DNA of 64,000 nt from Loktanella sp. M215 (lineage in GTDB: Bacteria > Pseudomonadota > Alphaproteobacteria > Rhodobacterales > Rhodobacteraceae): assembly GCF_021735925.1 (NCBI RefSeq), contig NZ_WMEA01000001.1, positions 747,001 to 811,000 on the forward strand, in the 5' to 3' direction. The notes under the pieces were generated by a model, which was not told where the DNA came from, did not search any database, and saw nothing but the letters and a program-made list of their open reading frames with translations. Below are positions 61,009-64,000 of this stretch, in pieces. Both the position numbers and the translations under genes were made by a program. Each line of letters starts with the position of its first letter. Position 1 is the stretch's first letter.

Positions 61009-64000
61009 TCAGGCCATTTCCACATCGGCATAGGTGCTAAGCTGAAGGCCGATCAGCAACGGATCGTGGTCCGACGCCGAATAGGGATCGCTGCCGTTGA
61101 ACCACCCCGGATCGTCGAACTGCGAGGAATAGCCCAGCAAACTCGGCTCCAGCGAGTTGATGTGCCATTCGGTGATCCCCGTCACCTGCCCCTCCAGCGC
61201 CCCGCTGGCCAGCGCCTGATCCAGCGCACCGCGCTGCCCGTCGAAGGTATAGCTGAACGCATCCGCACCGATCAGTTTGTCCAGCAGGCTGGTATACCCT
61301 GCCGCCTCGATCGCCTGCACCGGGTCTTCCTTGCCGTAGGCATTCAGGTCGCCGATGATCAGGTAATCCGGATCGCCAAGGCCAAAGGGATCGCTCGCCA
61401 GCCACGCGGTCAGCTTCTCGGCGGCGGCGGTGCGGGTCTCGTTGAAATTGCCCTGACCGTCGCCGATGTCCGCGTCCCCGCCGGTGCCGGACCCGCCCTT
61501 GGACTTAAAGTGGTTGACCGCGATGGTCACGACCTCTCCGGTCGCATCCTCGAAAGCGGCGGCGACGGTGGGCCGGTTCTGCTGCTGCTCGCCCTCCGGC
61601 GTGTAGTCAAGGATGCCTGAGTCCAGCACCGTCACCGCATCCACGCGGTAGATCAACCCGGTCGTGATCGCATCGGTGCCGATGGTGGACCCGGTACCCG
61701 TCGGATCGACGAAGGCATAGACGTCGCCACCCGCCCGCGCGTTCAGCGCATCCACCAGCGTCGCGATGGCGGACCCGTCACCAAAGCCGTTGTTCTCGAT
61801 CTCCTGCAAGCCGATGATATCCGCATCCAGCGCCGTGACGGCGGTGACCAGCTTGTCGGTCTGGCGCAGGAAATCCGCCTCCGTTGTGGCGCCCCGCTCG
61901 TTCAGCGTGGTGAAGTAGTTCAGCGTGTTCACACTGGCCACCTTCAGCGTGCCGCCGACGTCTTCCGGCGCCGGATCGCGGGCCAGCGTATTGGTCGCCT
62001 CGTCGATCTGCAGGACGCTGTCGGCCACCAGTTTGTATTCGCCAAAGGCATAGGTCATCACGCCGGTCACCGGGGCAGTGATCTCTGCCCCGATCCGCAG
62101 GGTTCCACCGGCGGACAGATCGTCGCCAATATCCAGATAGCCGTTGCCATTGTCCCCGTCGGTCACGTTGGGGATATAGGCAAAGCCCGTCTGGTTCTGC
62201 GCAAAGATTCCGTCGTCGATGGTCAGCCGATTCGCCGCATTCGCCTGCTGCAGGGCTGCGATCTCTTCGGCCTGCGTCTGGGCGTCGTAGATTTGCGTCG
62301 GCTGGAACTGCGGCCCTTCGGACACCACGATCTCGCCATAACGTCCCAGTTCGAAGGTCTCGATCACCTGCAACGGCGCATCCGACGTGCCGATATCCAG
62401 CGAAACGCGCATGCCCTCGACCGCCTCCAGCGTCGCATCATCGCCGAAGGGCAATGAAATATCTGCCGCCGTCGGCAAATTGGCCAGCGGCCCGATGATG
62501 TCGAAGGTCGCATCGCTCAGCTGGGTCGATCCGTTGAATTCCGCCACCGTGCCGATGACCGACACCGCATAGGACACCTCCACATTCGGCGTGTCGCCGG
62601 TAAAGACAAAGATCCCCTCTGACGTCGCCGCATTGCCGTCCGCGTCGGCGTCTTCCTCCTGCAGGTAAAACCCGTTGGCCGCGATCATCGTGACCACGGC
62701 AGAGACCTGCACCACCTGCCCCACCAGCGCGCTGGCAAAACCGTCGCCCTGGATGGTCGAAATCAGCGTCGTCTCGGTCGGCGGCGGCGGCGGCGCAATG
62801 TCAACGGTCGCCGCACCGGGGGTCTGTGCCACAGGGCCGATCCAGGTGCCGTCCGCTTGCCGTTGCAGCGACAGGCCCACGGGGTCACTGTTTGTCTCGG
62901 CCACACCGATATCGACAGACGTCATGCCCGCTGCCGGGCCGCTGGTCGCGGTCAAGGTCCCTTCGTAGGACAGGAATTCGGTGACCGTGCCGTTGGGATC
63001 GACCAGCGCCAGACCGTCAGGGGCGCCATTCTGCAGCCCCACGATATCGAAGACGGCATACCCCTGCCCCGGATCGGCGGACAGCGTGCCGGTCAGGGCG
63101 ACTGTCCCATAGGCCGCGCCCCCGCTCCCGTTGTAGGCCACCAGCGTCCAGCCGGTCAGATCGCCGCCCGACGGGCCTGCGATTTCCACGAACTCTCCGA
63201 CATCGTTACCCGCGTTGTCATAGTGGATTTCGTTGATGAAGGGCGTCGCATCATCCACGTCGGCCACGGTGATGCTGACGTCGGACGTGGCGGACAACCC
63301 GCCGCTATCGGTCGCCGTCACGGACAGGTCATAGACATTGTCGCCACCTGCATCCGTCGGTGCCTCGGCATCCGGCGCAGTGGCAAAAGACAGCGCGCCT
63401 GTCGCCGCGTCGATCACGAACAGCGCCGCATCGGTGCCGGAAATGCTGTAGGTCACCGCATCGCCGTCGACATCCGTCGCCGCGGCCATCAGCACATCGA
63501 CGCTGTTTTCAAAGACCTGCGCATCGGCCAGCGTCAGCACAGGCGCATCGTTCACCCCTGTCACCGTGATCGTCACCGTCGCGGTGTCGCTGCTGCCGCG
63601 CCCGTCGGTCACCGTATAGGACAGCGTCGTCGTCGCGGTCTCACCCGCCTTCAGGCCGGCATAGGCTCCCATCGCGTCATAGGCGATACTGCCGTCCGCA
63701 TTCAGCGTGGCGCGACCCACCAGATCGGTCGTGTCGATCGAGGTGATCCGCAGGCTATCGCGGTCAAAGTCAAAGTCATTGGCGGCAAGCCCCGTCAGCA
63801 CCCCCGGCGCATCGGCCGTGACAGTGGCGGCATCGTCGCGCGCCAGCACGGCGTTGTTCCGCCCCGTCAGATCGGCAGTATAATCGTCAGCGGCGAAATA
63901 AAGCCGCTCGACGCTGTGCAGCCGGTCCCGGCCACCGGTCAGGTCCGTGACCGTCGCCTGCACCGGACTGAACCCGCGCGCCGGGGTGAACGCGATCCGG
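61009..64000 (-). CDS. Large secreted ExeM/NucH-type nuclease with adhesin-like repeats (5' end cut)
   Basis: The frame is open to base 64000, so the N-terminus is outside the window; at least 997 residues are present. In order: an RTX-linked-looking segment (DRLHSVERLYFAADD), VCBS or cadherin-like repeats (ITVTGVNDAPVLTLADAQVF and VYDLSVTATDSGGLSATSDV), a lamin-tail domain (FINEIHYDNAGNDVGEFVEI), an OB-type region (TTLISTIQGDGFASALVGQV), and a C-terminal endonuclease/exonuclease/phosphatase domain with IIGLQEIENNGFGDG, TIAVNHFKSKGGSGTG, YLIIGDLNAYGKEDP and SDHDPLLIGL (Glu, His, Asp-Asn, Asp-His catalytic set). It should degrade extracellular DNA. Type I secretion is likely but the signal is not visible. 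Confidence 0.88.
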   Translation of the reverse strand, partial: RIAFTPARGFSPVQATVTDLTGGRDRLHSVERLYFAADDYTADLTGRNNAVLARDDAATVTADAPGVLTGLAANDFDFDRDSLRITSIDTTDLVGRATLNADGSIAYDAMGAYAGLKAGETATTTLSYTVTDGRGSSDTATVTITVTGVNDAPVLTLADAQVFENSVDVLMAAATDVDGDAVTYSISGTDAALFVIDAATGALSFATAPDAEAPTDAGGDNVYDLSVTATDSGGLSATSDVSITVADVDDATPFINEIHYDNAGNDVGEFVEIAGPSGGDLTGWTLVAYNGSGGAAYGTVALTGTLSADPGQGYAVFDIVGLQNGAPDGLALVDPNGTVTEFLSYEGTLTATSGPAAGMTSVDIGVAETNSDPVGLSLQRQADGTWIGPVAQTPGAATVDIAPPPPPTETTLISTIQGDGFASALVGQVVQVSAVVTMIAANGFYLQEEDADADGNAATSEGIFVFTGDTPNVEVSYAVSVIGTVAEFNGSTQLSDATFDIIGPLANLPTAADISLPFGDDATLEAVEGMRVSLDIGTSDAPLQVIETFELGRYGEIVVSEGPQFQPTQIYDAQTQAEEIAALQQANAANRLTIDDGIFAQNQTGFAYIPNVTDGDNGNGYLDIGDDLSAGGTLRIGAEITAPVTGVMTYAFGEYKLVADSVLQIDEATNTLARDPAPEDVGGTLKVASVNTLNYFTTLNERGATTEADFLRQTDKLVTAVTALDADIIGLQEIENNGFGDGSAIATLVDALNARAGGDVYAFVDPTGTGSTIGTDAITTGLIYRVDAVTVLDSGILDYTPEGEQQQNRPTVAAAFEDATGEVVTIAVNHFKSKGGSGTGGDADIGDGQGNFNETRTAAAEKLTAWLASDPFGLGDPDYLIIGDLNAYGKEDPVQAIEAAGYTSLLDKLIGADAFSYTFDGQRGALDQALASGALEGQVTGITEWHINSLEPSLLGYSSQFDDPGWFNGSDPYSASDHDPLLIGLQLSTYADVEMA

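Overview
The window is GC-rich chromosomal DNA (about 65% G+C by eye) and reads as an aerobic, anoxygenic-phototrophic alphaproteobacterium of the Rhodobacteraceae (Roseobacter group). The evidence is a photosynthesis gene cluster edge (bchN, bchF, ppaA, ppsR), a short LOV protein, a urease operon in a roseobacter-like layout, and many ATGA-coupled operons. No genus is assigned, because no database search was possible.

Layout. 1-3.7 kb: end of a photosynthesis cluster; bchF-bchN run left and ppaA-ppsR run right from a shared intergenic region with two perfect TGT-N12-ACA PpsR operators, each placed on a -35 box. 3.7-5.4 kb: copper chaperone and an orphan TAXI binding protein. 5.5-11.1 kb: urease operon ureD-A-B-(unknown)-C-(DUF1127)-E-F-G. 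11.1-15.9 kb: Anbu proteasome-like operon with two transglutaminase-like proteins, a circularly permuted ATP-grasp protein and an alpha-E protein. 15.9-20.3 kb: LOV photoreceptor facing a CheB-CheR-PAS-HWE kinase fusion and its single-domain response regulator.

20.4-37.4 kb: hemicellulose-type sugar locus. A LacI repressor (+) diverges from a long minus-strand operon: sugar ABC importer, GH2 beta-mannosidase, two Gfo/Idh plus TIM-barrel pairs, an aldo/keto reductase, GH43 beta-xylosidase, a second LacI and xylose isomerase. 37.5-40.7 kb: GGDEF-EAL protein overlapping tail-to-tail with a third LacI. 40.77 kb: tRNA-Arg(CCT), followed by about 3 kb of clearly lower GC carrying a membrane hybrid histidine kinase, probably acquired.

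43.9-55.1 kb: siderophore-iron locus. An exporter-fold ABC protein and a siderophore-interacting reductase (+) converge on a nine-gene minus-strand operon (TonB-dependent receptor, binding protein, two FecCD permeases, ATPase, ExbB, two ExbD, TonB). The two 5' regions share a 12-base word. 55.3-57.8 kb: a structured leader, SulP transporter and tandem universal stress protein. 57.8-60.9 kb: MerR regulator with a YnfA-like membrane protein, diverging from a Zn/Cd/Pb P1B ATPase. 61.0-64.0 kb: a large secreted ExeM/NucH-type nuclease cut by the window edge.

Most gene calls rest on recognisable family motifs. Regulatory sites are read by eye and are hypotheses unless stated. No CRISPR array, prophage, integrase or intact insertion sequence was seen.
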